From Fulvimarina sp040239565 (GTDB lineage: Bacteria; Pseudomonadota; Alphaproteobacteria; Rhizobiales; Rhizobiaceae), in assembly GCF_040239565.1 (NCBI RefSeq), contig NZ_JBEHWS010000017.1, positions 19,226 through 83,225 of the forward strand: DNA of 64,000 nt, given 5' to 3'. The notes beneath the pieces were generated by a model that did no database searches, had not been told where the DNA came from, and worked only from the letters and a program-made list of their open reading frames with translations. Below, one piece after another: positions 1-8,174 of this stretch. The stretch's first letter is position 1; every line of letters starts with the position of its first letter. The translations under genes and the position numbers were made by a program.

Positions 1-1
1 C

Positions 2-814
2 GCGTCGGCTTCCGGCGATCGGGTCATGGCTGAAAACTACCTGCAGCATGCCGAACATTATTATCGGATTATCGCGCAGGCGCAGCCACAGAACCAGAAT
101 CAGCGCGACGATCGCGATCAGCGCGACGATGACGACGACGATCAGTATTCCGGCAACGATCGTTTCGACCGCCGCGAGTTCGGCAACAATGATCGTCAGG
201 ATCGTTCGGAGCAAAATTCGAACAATGACGGCGACCGGCAGAACCGCAACGATCGGCAGGACCGGCAAGAGCGGGGCGAGCGTCGGGATCGCGATGGGAG
301 TGATCGAAACGACCGCAACGATCGTAACGAGCGCCGCAATCGCGACAACCGCGACCGCAATGGACGCGACGATCGGCAGAAGCGCGATCGCTCATCTGAG
401 AACGAGCCCGCCGGTACCGGCCCTCAGCCGGTGATCGCCGAGCACTCGGCACCCGCCGACGAACAGTTCCAGAAACCGCAGGAGAGTGACGGTTCGGAGA
501 GGCGTGATCGCCAGGCTCGCGATCGCAATACGAAGCGCGAATCCGATGAAACGGAAAACGCCCAGGACGCCGTGGCGCGCGAGAGCGAAGATCAAACCGA
601 AAAGCCGCGCAAACGCGGACGCCCGCGGAAGGTGAAGGCAGAAGACGCAGAGACGTCCGAGGCCACAGGCCAGAGCGACGATGCCGAGAGCAAGCCGAAG
701 CGCCGGCCGGGTCGGCCACGGAAAGTGAAATCCGCCGAGGACGATTCGCAGACGGCGAAGTCATCCGACGAGCAGAATGAACTTCCAGACTTCCTGCTGG
801 CTTCGAACGGGTGA
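2..814 (+). CDS. DUF4167 family protein, C-terminal part; 5' end lies outside the window
   Basis: The frame is open to the left edge, so only about 271 C-terminal residues are visible. The first residues (AENYLQHAEHYYRII) carry the signature that ends the conserved DUF4167 domain, a family of unknown function found mainly in alphaproteobacteria. The rest is low-complexity: a long stretch rich in Asp, Arg, Asn and Gln, then an acidic/basic tail holding two AT-hook-like motifs, KRGRPRK (near bases 607-630) and RRPGRPRK (near 703-726), each followed by VK. AT-hooks bind the minor groove of A/T-rich DNA, so a nucleic-acid-binding role is my inference. The ATG at 26 is internal to the domain and not the real start. 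Confidence 0.85.
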   Translation, partial: ASASGDRVMAENYLQHAEHYYRIIAQAQPQNQNQRDDRDQRDDDDDDQYSGNDRFDRREFGNNDRQDRSEQNSNNDGDRQNRNDRQDRQERGERRDRDGSDRNDRNDRNERRNRDNRDRNGRDDRQKRDRSSENEPAGTGPQPVIAEHSAPADEQFQKPQESDGSERRDRQARDRNTKRESDETENAQDAVARESEDQTEKPRKRGRPRKVKAEDAETSEATGQSDDAESKPKRRPGRPRKVKSAEDDSQTAKSSDEQNELPDFLLASNG

Positions 815-1063
815 TCATTCGAAGCTGACGATCCAAATCTTCTTGCAAATATTAAAAGCTCAGCCGGATATCCACAGCTAAAGCGCAACAATGCACTTTA
901 GAAGGGTATTCGGTTGCGTTCCCGAAAAGTAAGCTATTTCAGCGGTCGGTTTCAATTCTTGACTTCCTCGAAGCTGCGGGTAGTTGATTGGTCGTGCGAG
1001 AGGGGTCGGCGCCTGCTGAGTCCTCCTGACCGAACTGACGATCTCGGTGCTTAGGAGGGTCGA
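815..1063. other. Intergenic stretch, no gene recognised
   Basis: This 249-base gap separates the DUF4167 gene from the small membrane protein gene. I see no convincing terminator or open frame with family resemblance. A strong Shine-Dalgarno sequence, AGGAGGG, lies at its right end just ahead of the ATG at 1064. Confidence 0.5.
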
Positions 1064-1441
1064 ATGACATACCGCATCATTCTGGGAATTATCCTTGGTG
1101 GCATTTTGGGCTGCATCGCGACAGGTGCTGCCGTCGCTGTCATCGCCGGAGGCGACTTTTCTGCTTTCGTCACCAATCTCGGGAAGTATGGGGTCTCGAT
1201 CGCGATCGCCGTGGTGCTCCCGGCATTCTTCGTGAGCATGTCGATTGGTTGGGCGATTGTCGTTGGCATCGTCTGGTGTGATGTGGTCGCTGCCGTTCTG
1301 ACGAAATTCGTCTTCGGCGGCGCGGATGCACCCTGGAGCATGCTTCTCGGCTTCAATCTCGTCTATGCTGTTGTCGCCGTTCTTGTGTTTGCGGTACTGG
1401 CAGCCGATCCCCTGCAGGCAAAGCGCCAGGTGCGGGGCTGA
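1064..1441 (+). CDS. Small integral membrane protein of unknown function
   Basis: The 125-residue product is almost wholly hydrophobic and has no family I recognise. Likely membrane segments are about residues 5-29, 43-73 (possibly two helices) and 91-115, with a short polar tail ending in KRQVRG. The first segment is Gly/Ala-rich. The start is well supported by AGGAGGG six bases upstream. It stands alone between the DUF4167 gene and clpB and is followed by its own intrinsic terminator, so it is probably a single-gene transcript. No function can be proposed. Confidence 0.7.
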   Translation: MTYRIILGIILGGILGCIATGAAVAVIAGGDFSAFVTNLGKYGVSIAIAVVLPAFFVSMSIGWAIVVGIVWCDVVAAVLTKFVFGGADAPWSMLLGFNLVYAVVAVLVFAVLAADPLQAKRQVRG

Positions 1442-1468
1442 CAAACCCTTCTTACTGCGAAGAAACGT

Positions 1469-1500
1469 GGGCTCCGAGATGATCGGGGCCCTTTCTTTTT
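1469..1500 (+). terminator. Intrinsic terminator after the small membrane protein gene
   Basis: GGGCTCCGA (1469-1477) pairs with TCGGGGCCC (1483-1491) through nine pairs, one of them G-U, around a five-base loop, followed by TTTCTTTTT. Confidence 0.8.
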
Positions 1501-1649
1501 GTGCGCCCCACAGGGCGTGACAGTCTTTTTTGGACGCAGCGCAATATCCATATTCGTCGTGGGCGGCTTGCCTGATGGTCAGGGGGCCGTGCTCCGAAAC
1601 ATGTTCGAACGATGCCGAATGCGGGTCGTATCGATAGTGGGAGACGACG

Positions 1650-4268
1650 ATGAATATCGAAAAATACACCGAACGGGTTCGCGGCTTCATCCAGGCCGCA
1701 CAGACGATGGCCGTGTCCCGCGACCATCAGCAATTCACACCGGAACACCTTCTGAAGGTTCTCGTCGACGACGAGGAAGGAATGGCGGCCGGTCTTATCG
1801 AAAAGGCCGGAGGCCGTCCAAAGGACGTGCGCCTTGCTGTCGATGCTGCGCTGGACGCCATGCCGAAGGTTACAGGCAACGGCCAGATGTATCTTGCCCA
1901 GCCACTCGCCAAGGTCTTCGCGACGGCCGAAGAAATTGCCAAGAAGGCCGGCGACAGCTTCGTCTCGGTCGAAAGGCTGCTTCTCGCGATGACCGTCGAG
2001 AAGTCCGCGAAAACGGCCGATATCCTGAAGAAGGCCGGAGTCACCGCGAACGGCCTCAACGACGCGATCAACGATCTGCGCAAGGGCCGGACCGCCGACA
2101 CGGCGTCAGCCGAAAGCGGTTACGACGCCCTCAAGAAATACGCTCGCGACCTGACCGCCGTTGCGCGTGAAGGCAAGCTCGATCCGGTGATCGGCCGTGA
2201 CGACGAAATCCGCCGCACGGTGCAGGTTCTGTCGCGGCGCACGAAGAACAACCCGGTGCTCATTGGTGAGCCGGGCGTCGGCAAGACCGCGATCGCCGAG
2301 GGTCTCGCCCTGCGCATCGTCAATGGCGACGTGCCGGAATCCCTGCGCGACAAGCAGCTGATGGCGCTCGACATGGGTGCGCTGATTGCCGGCGCGAAAT
2401 ATCGCGGCGAATTCGAGGAGCGGCTGAAGGCTGTCCTTTCCGAAATCGCGTCGGCGGCCGGTGGCGTGATCCTCTTCATCGACGAGATGCACACGCTCGT
2501 CGGGGCGGGCAAGGCGGACGGCGCGATGGATGCGTCGAACCTCCTGAAGCCAGCTCTCGCACGCGGTGAACTCCACTGCGTCGGTGCGACGACGCTCGAC
2601 GAATATCGCAAGCATGTGGAGAAGGACGCCGCTCTCGCACGCAGATTCCAGCCGGTCTTTGTGTCGGAGCCGACGGTGGAAGACACGATTTCGATTCTGC
2701 GCGGTCTGAAGGAGAAGTACGAGCAGCACCATCAGGTGCGCATCTCGGACTCCGCCCTCGTCGCGGCGGCGCAGCTCTCGAATCGCTACATCACCGACCG
2801 CTTCCTGCCGGACAAGGCGATCGATCTGGTGGACGAAGGCGCGGCGCGCCTGCGCATGCAGGTCGATTCCAAGCCCGAGGCCCTCGACGAAATCGACCGG
2901 CGCGTCATGCAGCTGAAGATCGAGCGCGAGGCGCTGCGCAAGGAGACCGACGATGCCTCGAAGGATCGGCTGGAGCGTCTTGATGGCGAACTCGCCAATC
3001 TGGAGGAAGAGTCCGATCGACTGACCCAGAGCTGGCAGGCCGAGAAGTCGAAGCTCGGCAAGGCGGCCGATCTCAAGCGGCAGCTCGACGAAGCGCGCAA
3101 TGCCCTCGCCATCGCCCAGCGAAACGGTGAATTCCAGCGCGCCGGCGAGCTCGCCTACGGCGAGATCCCTAAGCTCGAAGCCGAGCTGAAGGAGGCCGAG
3201 AGCGCCGATCAGTCGGCAAGCGGCTCCATGGTCGAGGAAACGGTGACACCCGATCACGTGGCACAGGTCGTCTCCCGCTGGACCGGCATTCCCGTCGACC
3301 GGATGCTGGAAGGCGAACGCGACAAGCTGCTGCGCATGGAAGATGCGCTGGCGAAACGCGTCGTCGGGCAGGGCGAGGCGGTTCAGGCCGTCAGCCGAGC
3401 GGTGCGCCGGGCGAGGGCGGGCCTTCAGGACCCGAACCGACCGATCGGCTCCTTCATCTTCCTCGGCCCCACGGGCGTCGGCAAGACGGAGCTGACCAAG
3501 GCGCTGGCCCGCTTCCTCTTCGACGACGAGGCCGCGATGGTGCGCCTCGACATGTCGGAGTTCATGGAGAAGCACTCGGTCGCTCGGCTGATCGGAGCGC
3601 CTCCCGGCTATGTCGGCTATGAGGAAGGCGGAGCGCTGACCGAAGCGGTGCGGCGGAGGCCCTATCAGGTGATCCTGTTCGACGAGATCGAAAAGGCCCA
3701 TCCGGATGTCTTCAACGTCCTCCTCCAGGTGCTGGACGACGGACGTCTGACGGACGGGCAGGGCCGGACGGTCGACTTCCGCAACACGATGATCATCATG
3801 ACGTCCAACCTTGGTGCCGAATTCCTGACGGCTCTTGGCGAAAACGAGGATGCGGAGGCAGCGCGCGAGCGGGTGATGGAGGTGGTTCAGGCGACCTTCC
3901 GTCCCGAATTCCTCAACCGCGTCGACGAGACGATCCTCTTCCACCGTCTCCACCGTTCGGAGATGGGCGCGATCGTCGACATTCAGATGGAGCGTCTTGA
4001 AAAGCTTCTGGCCGAGCGCAAGATCCGGATCGAGCTTGACGCCGAAGGCCGCGAATGGCTCGCCAGAAAGGGCTACGATCCCGCCTATGGCGCGCGTCCC
4101 CTGAAGCGCGTCATTCAGCGCGAGGTCCAGGACCCGCTTGCCGAGGAAATCCTGCTTGGCAAGGTGAAGGACGAGGACACGGTGAAGATCACCGCCGGTT
4201 CCGAGCGGCTGATCTTCCATGTGGTCGGCTCCAAGCGTGATGCCGAAGGTGACCGCGTCGCGGCGTGA
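1650..4268 (+). CDS. clpB: ClpB disaggregase (AAA+ chaperone)
   Basis: This 872-residue protein is a full-length ClpB, the hexameric ATPase that, with DnaK, pulls proteins out of aggregates after heat stress. An N-terminal Clp repeat domain is followed by the first AAA+ module (Walker A GEPGVGKT near residue 207), a coiled-coil middle domain (about 400-530, rich in Glu/Lys/Arg/Leu), and the second AAA+ module (Walker A GPTGVGKT near residue 605) with the C-terminal small domain. Length and both Walker A sites are normal. The ATG at 1650 follows a GGGA sequence. The gene has its own terminator immediately downstream. I could not assign a heat-shock promoter with confidence. Confidence 0.97.
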   Translation: MNIEKYTERVRGFIQAAQTMAVSRDHQQFTPEHLLKVLVDDEEGMAAGLIEKAGGRPKDVRLAVDAALDAMPKVTGNGQMYLAQPLAKVFATAEEIAKKAGDSFVSVERLLLAMTVEKSAKTADILKKAGVTANGLNDAINDLRKGRTADTASAESGYDALKKYARDLTAVAREGKLDPVIGRDDEIRRTVQVLSRRTKNNPVLIGEPGVGKTAIAEGLALRIVNGDVPESLRDKQLMALDMGALIAGAKYRGEFEERLKAVLSEIASAAGGVILFIDEMHTLVGAGKADGAMDASNLLKPALARGELHCVGATTLDEYRKHVEKDAALARRFQPVFVSEPTVEDTISILRGLKEKYEQHHQVRISDSALVAAAQLSNRYITDRFLPDKAIDLVDEGAARLRMQVDSKPEALDEIDRRVMQLKIEREALRKETDDASKDRLERLDGELANLEEESDRLTQSWQAEKSKLGKAADLKRQLDEARNALAIAQRNGEFQRAGELAYGEIPKLEAELKEAESADQSASGSMVEETVTPDHVAQVVSRWTGIPVDRMLEGERDKLLRMEDALAKRVVGQGEAVQAVSRAVRRARAGLQDPNRPIGSFIFLGPTGVGKTELTKALARFLFDDEAAMVRLDMSEFMEKHSVARLIGAPPGYVGYEEGGALTEAVRRRPYQVILFDEIEKAHPDVFNVLLQVLDDGRLTDGQGRTVDFRNTMIIMTSNLGAEFLTALGENEDAEAARERVMEVVQATFRPEFLNRVDETILFHRLHRSEMGAIVDIQMERLEKLLAERKIRIELDAEGREWLARKGYDPAYGARPLKRVIQREVQDPLAEEILLGKVKDEDTVKITAGSERLIFHVVGSKRDAEGDRVAA

Positions 4269-4298
4269 GGCTTTCGTCCTCATGGCAGATACTGATCG

Positions 4299-4324
4299 CG
4301 GGCCGCTTTCGAGCGGCCCGTTTC
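4299..4324 (+). terminator. Intrinsic terminator after clpB
   Basis: A perfect nine-pair stem, CGGGCCGCT / AGCGGCCCG, closes a TTCG tetraloop (4308-4311) and is followed by TTTC. It starts about 30 bases after the clpB stop codon. Confidence 0.85.
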
Positions 4325-4409
4325 ATATTCGGCTCGTCCAACGCTTTACCGGCGGTCCGAACCACGCCAGATGGCGCGGTCTGAGGATCGAAAGCACCAG
4401 AGGATCACG

Positions 4410-5246
4410 ATGCGTAAGACAGAGTTCATCCGAGGGGAAAGTGTACCCGTTATCGGCCAAGGCACCTGGCATATGGGCGACAATCCGGAGCAGCGGGAAA
4501 GTGAAATCGCAGCGCTTCGAACCGGTATCGATCTCGGCATGACGGTGATCGACACAGCAGAGATGTACGGGTCGGGTCGGTCGGAGCAGCTTGTCGGTGA
4601 AGCGATCGCCCCGGTCCGCGACGATGTCTTTCTCGTCTCGAAAGTCCTGCCGAGCAATGCCTCGCGTTCCGGAACGATCGCGGCCTGCGAGGCTTCGCTG
4701 AAACGTCTCGGGACCGATCACATCGACCTCTATCTTCTCCATTGGCGTGGATCGGTTCCGTTTGGTGAAACGATCGAGGCCTTCGAGGCGCTTCGCGAAC
4801 AGGGAAAGATACGGCACTGGGGCGTATCGAATCTCGACCGTGACGACATGGACGAACTGCTTGCGCTCGGACCCAACGCAAAGCCCGTCGTCAATCAGCT
4901 CTACTACAGCGTCGCGGAGCGCGGGATCGAATTCGGGTTCAGGGACTGGCTGCGATCCCAGGAAATAGGCGTGATGGCCTATACGCCGTTCGGCGTCGAA
5001 GGCGCGGCGAAGCTGAAGTCGCATCTTGGCCCGATTGCCGAGCGGCACGGTGCGACACCGGCTCAGATTGCTCTTGCCTATCTGATCCGGCAGGACGGCG
5101 TGCTTCCGATCCCGAAGGCGTCTTCGGAGACGCATGTTCGCGAAAATGCTGCGGCTGCCGAGATCGACCTCACTGCGGAGGACCTTTCCGAAATCGACGC
5201 AGCCCTGCCACCGCCGACGAGAGCCCGGCCGCTCGCGATCATCTGA
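4410..5246 (+). CDS. Aldo/keto reductase family oxidoreductase
   Basis: The 278-residue product is a cytoplasmic NAD(P)H-dependent aldo/keto reductase of the (beta/alpha)8-barrel type, similar to the YeaE-like group. Visible family features are the N-terminal GQGTW, the catalytic-Asp/Tyr segment DTAEMYGSGRSE, the Lys-containing strand VLPSNAS preceded by LVSK, the LLHW histidine segment, IRHWGVSN, and the C-terminal cofactor region PIPKAS. I start it at the ATG at 4410, seven bases after AGAGGAT; an in-frame ATG at 4371 would add 13 residues without a good ribosome site. The natural substrate cannot be told from sequence. Confidence 0.88.
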   Translation: MRKTEFIRGESVPVIGQGTWHMGDNPEQRESEIAALRTGIDLGMTVIDTAEMYGSGRSEQLVGEAIAPVRDDVFLVSKVLPSNASRSGTIAACEASLKRLGTDHIDLYLLHWRGSVPFGETIEAFEALREQGKIRHWGVSNLDRDDMDELLALGPNAKPVVNQLYYSVAERGIEFGFRDWLRSQEIGVMAYTPFGVEGAAKLKSHLGPIAERHGATPAQIALAYLIRQDGVLPIPKASSETHVRENAAAAEIDLTAEDLSEIDAALPPPTRARPLAII

Positions 5247-5273
5247 TCGCCTTCGCGAAACCAGACCCGGGCC

Positions 5274-5302
5274 TTGACGCTGCGGCTTGCAGCCACTATT
5301 CA
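5274..5302 (+). promoter_or_regulatory. Candidate housekeeping promoter for rpsD
   Basis: TTGACG (5274-5279) and TATTCA (5297-5302) are separated by exactly 17 bases, a good match to the RpoD-type promoter. Transcription would begin near 5309 and give a leader of about 174 bases before rpsD. Confidence 0.6.
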
Positions 5303-5310
5303 CCCAACCA

Positions 5311-5340
5311 GCCGTTCGGACAGGCGTCCGAGCGGCTTTT
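5311..5340 (+). terminator. Terminator-like hairpin at the start of the rpsD leader
   Basis: GCCGTTCGGAC (5311-5321) pairs with GTCCGAGCGGC (5326-5336) through eleven pairs (one G-U) around the loop AGGC, followed by TTTT. It lies just after the proposed rpsD promoter, so it may terminate read-through from the aldo/keto reductase, or act as an attenuator or a 5' stabilising stem of the rpsD mRNA. Confidence 0.6.
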
Positions 5341-5482
5341 CAACGTGTCCCGCGGACTTTTCGACGAGCAGCGCCTCGCCGGGTCCTGTCGGCCCCCCGA
5401 AAGGCGGGCAGAGGAGGGCGCGTTTCCTTGAAAGCCCGGCGCATCGAGCGTCCGAGCATGTTTGTTTGTCGAAGGAAATGCG

Positions 5483-6100
5483 ATGACAAAGCGTACATCC
5501 GCTAAGTACAAGATCGATCGCCGCATGGGCGAAAACATCTGGGGACGTCCGAAGTCCCCGGTGAATCGCCGCCAGTACGGCCCGGGCCAGCACGGCCAGC
5601 GCCGCAAGGGCAAGATGAGCGATTTCGGCGTGCAGCTGCGCGCCAAGCAGAAGCTGAAGGGCTACTACGGCGACATCCGTGAGAAGCAGTTCCGCAAGGT
5701 CTATGAGGAAGCCGCCCGTCGCAAGGGCGACACCTCCGAGAACCTGATCGGCCTCCTCGAAAGCCGCCTCGACGCAATCGTCTACCGCGCGAAGTTCGTG
5801 CCGACGGTCTTCGCAGCGCGCCAGTTCGTCAACCACGGCCATGTCAACGTCAACGGCGTTCGCACCAACGTACAGTCTTACCGCTGCAAGCCGGGCGACG
5901 TGATCGAGGTTCGCGAGAAGTCCAAGCAGATGACCCTGGTTATGGAGTCCGTCGGCCTCGCCGAGCGCGACGTGCCGGACTACATAGAGGTCGACCACAA
6001 CAAGATGGTCGCGACCTACCAGCGCGTTCCGGCTCTGCACGACGTGCCGTACCCGGTTCAGATGGAACCGAACCTCGTCGTCGAGTTCTATTCGCGCTGA
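5483..6100 (+). CDS. rpsD: 30S ribosomal protein S4
   Basis: The 205-residue product is ribosomal protein S4, a primary 16S rRNA binder that helps start assembly of the small subunit and shapes decoding accuracy. The N-terminal segment KYKIDRRMGENIWGRPKSP is typical of alphaproteobacterial S4, and the S4 RNA-binding domain follows at about residues 94-155 (SRLDAIVYRAKFVPT, then the HGHVNVNG loop). The start at ATG 5483 fits the usual length and sits seven bases after GAAGGA; an in-frame ATG at 5462 would add seven unrelated residues. It is a single-gene unit with its own candidate promoter and terminator. Confidence 0.98.
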   Translation: MTKRTSAKYKIDRRMGENIWGRPKSPVNRRQYGPGQHGQRRKGKMSDFGVQLRAKQKLKGYYGDIREKQFRKVYEEAARRKGDTSENLIGLLESRLDAIVYRAKFVPTVFAARQFVNHGHVNVNGVRTNVQSYRCKPGDVIEVREKSKQMTLVMESVGLAERDVPDYIEVDHNKMVATYQRVPALHDVPYPVQMEPNLVVEFYSR

Positions 6101-6129
6101 TCGATTTCGATCTTCACCGAGATTTTGGA

Positions 6130-6156
6130 AGGCCGTCCGAATGGGCGGCCTTTTTT
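6130..6156 (+). terminator. Intrinsic terminator after rpsD
   Basis: AGGCCGTCC (6130-6138) and GGGCGGCCT (6143-6151) form nine pairs (one G-U) around GAAT, followed by a run of T. Confidence 0.85.
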
Positions 6157-6313
6157 CATATCAGGAGCATAAAGAGCGGTCCCCTTCTTCAAGCTCCGGT
6201 GTTTGGTGTCGCAGGCAAGTTGCGCTGCCTCGAATGGCAGCCGGGAATTCGCGGTTTCATCGCTATCGCTGATCCGATAGATAAACTGGCATCAGGTGAA
6301 GAGGGCAGTGTGC

Positions 6314-7207
6314 ATGCGGGACGACGCAAATATCGAGGAAGTGGGCGGACCGCTGGAGGCAGATGCGTCCGTCGACGCCACCTTCCATCCTCTCTTCGCC
6401 AGCGCGCCGTCTTCCACCTCGTTCAAGAAACTGCGCAAGCGGCTGATCCGGGAAGTTCGCGAGACCATCTCCGCGAATGCCATGGCGCGGCCGGGTGCGC
6501 GCTGGCTGGTCGCCATTTCCGGCGGCAAGGATTCGTATGGTCTACTGGCGCTGCTGCTCGACCTCAAATGGCGAGGGCTTCTGCCAGTCGATCTTCTTGC
6601 CTGCAATCTGGACCAGGGCCAGCCGAACTTTCCCAAGCACGTGCTGCCGGACTGGCTGACGAAGCACGACATCGCGCACCGCATAGAATATCGCGATACC
6701 TATTCGGTGGTCACCGAAAAACTGCCCGACAACGCGACCTACTGTTCGCTCTGCTCACGGCTGAGACGCGGTCATCTTTATCGCGTAGCTCGGGAGGAGG
6801 GGTGCGAGGCCCTCGTCCTCGGCCACCATCGGGACGACTGCCTGGAGACGTTCTTCCTCAATCTTTTCCATGGCGGCAAGCTCTCGGCGATGCCGGCCAA
6901 GCTCTTGAACGATGAGGGCGATCTCCTCGTGCTTCGCCCTCTGATCAATTCCGCAGAGGAGGATCTGACGCGTTTCGCCGAAGCGATGGCGTTCCCAATC
7001 ATCCCGTGTGATCTATGTGGCAGCCAGGATGGTCTGCAGCGGAACGTGACGAAGGCGATGCTGAACGATCTGGAAACGCGGTTTCCGGGACGCAAGGCGG
7101 TGATGATGCGGGCTCTCGCCAATGCGAGACCCAGTCATCTTCTCGATCCCTCTCTCTTCGACTTCGCCGGGCTCGGACCATCGACGAGAGCGTGCGACAG
7201 GGAGTGA
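6314..7207 (+). CDS. ttcA: tRNA 2-thiocytidine(32) synthetase TtcA
   Basis: The product (297 residues) belongs to the TtcA family, which puts sulfur on C32 of certain tRNAs using ATP and an iron-sulfur cluster. The PP-loop ATP site SGGKDS lies near residue 71. The cluster cysteines are visible as CSLC (near residue 140) and a later single-cysteine motif in PCDLCGS. GHHRDDCLETF, a strongly conserved block, is also present. I take the ATG at 6314, nine bases after AGAGG; a GTG at 6296 could add six residues. The stop is six bases before the next gene's GTG, so the two are probably co-transcribed. Confidence 0.93.
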   Translation: MRDDANIEEVGGPLEADASVDATFHPLFASAPSSTSFKKLRKRLIREVRETISANAMARPGARWLVAISGGKDSYGLLALLLDLKWRGLLPVDLLACNLDQGQPNFPKHVLPDWLTKHDIAHRIEYRDTYSVVTEKLPDNATYCSLCSRLRRGHLYRVAREEGCEALVLGHHRDDCLETFFLNLFHGGKLSAMPAKLLNDEGDLLVLRPLINSAEEDLTRFAEAMAFPIIPCDLCGSQDGLQRNVTKAMLNDLETRFPGRKAVMMRALANARPSHLLDPSLFDFAGLGPSTRACDRE

Positions 7208-7213
7208 TGCGAC

Positions 7214-8056
7214 GTGGCTGATAATCCGATCGATCTTGATAGCCTGACCGATATTCTGAAGCGAGCCGGTGCGGAAAAGGTCATGCCGTATTTCCGCAAT
7301 CTCGGCGACGACAATATCCGCGAGAAAAGTTCGGCGATCGATCTGGTGACGGATGCCGATGTCGAGACCGAGGACTTCATCCGCCAGGAGATCGAGAACC
7401 TTTCGTCCAAGGCGCTGTTCGTGGGCGAAGAATCGGTCGCGAAGGACGCCAGCACGCTGGACAAGATCGCCGATGCGGACGTCGCCGTCATCGTCGATCC
7501 GATCGATGGGACGGCGAACTTCGCGGCCGGACTGCCGCTCTTTGCCATCATGGCGGCCGTTACGATGAAGGGCGAGGTCGTCTGTTCGGCGATCCACGAT
7601 CCGGTCAATGGCGACACGATCCGTGCCGAAAAGGGTGCGGGCGCTTCCTGGCTTTTCAAAAGCGGCGAGGAGCGCAAGGCGAAGGTGGCATGGCCTGTCG
7701 CACTCGACGAAGCGATCGGGATCGTTTCTGCGACCTATTTCGAGCCCAGGGATCGCACGCGGCTCTTCCACAGCCTCGATCAGGTGAAGGTGGTCGCGAA
7801 CTATCGCAATGCCGGGCACGAGTACCGGATGCTTGCGACCGGCGGCTCCCATTTCAACCTTTATTCGAAGATCATGCCCTGGGATCATGCGCCGGGCACG
7901 CTGATCGTCTCGGAAGCCGGCGGCCATGTCGCGTTCTCCGATGGCGAACCCTACAAGGCATCTCGCAGAGACGGAATTCTCGTCAGCGCGTGCAGCGAAC
8001 AGACCTTCAAGTCTGTTACCTCGAAGCTCCTTGGCATCGAACGACCCGCAGCCTGA
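7214..8056 (+). CDS. Inositol monophosphatase family phosphatase
   Basis: The 280-residue product has the metal-dependent phosphatase signature of the SuhB/HisN/CysQ superfamily: GEES (first acidic site), DPIDGTANF (metal-binding Asp pair), and the C-terminal motif PWDHAPGTLIVSEAGG with the catalytic Asp. Members hydrolyse inositol phosphates, histidinol phosphate or 3'-phosphoadenosine 5'-phosphate, and the substrate here is not decidable from sequence. The start is a GTG at 7214, six bases after the ttcA stop codon, which suggests translational linkage. No membrane or signal segment is seen. Confidence 0.88.
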   Translation: MADNPIDLDSLTDILKRAGAEKVMPYFRNLGDDNIREKSSAIDLVTDADVETEDFIRQEIENLSSKALFVGEESVAKDASTLDKIADADVAVIVDPIDGTANFAAGLPLFAIMAAVTMKGEVVCSAIHDPVNGDTIRAEKGAGASWLFKSGEERKAKVAWPVALDEAIGIVSATYFEPRDRTRLFHSLDQVKVVANYRNAGHEYRMLATGGSHFNLYSKIMPWDHAPGTLIVSEAGGHVAFSDGEPYKASRRDGILVSACSEQTFKSVTSKLLGIERPAA

Positions 8057-8174
8057 TTGTAACCGCTTCGGGGCAGGGCGCTCGGCAAACGTTGGCCGGA
8101 GCCCATGCATTCGAGAAAGCGACGCTGCCGAGCCGATCGGGTTACTGCGAAGGCTTAGATGCGTATGACTTTCC

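Noticed and set aside
80..420. Possible CRISPR-like or tandem DNA repeat
   Set aside because: The repetition comes from GAT, CGC and AAC codons of an Asp/Arg/Asn-rich protein tract. There are no equal-length repeats with spacers.
2106..4283. 725-codon minus-strand open frame opposite clpB
   Set aside because: It is the antisense shadow of clpB in GC-rich DNA. The plus strand carries an unmistakable full-length ClpB with both Walker motifs.
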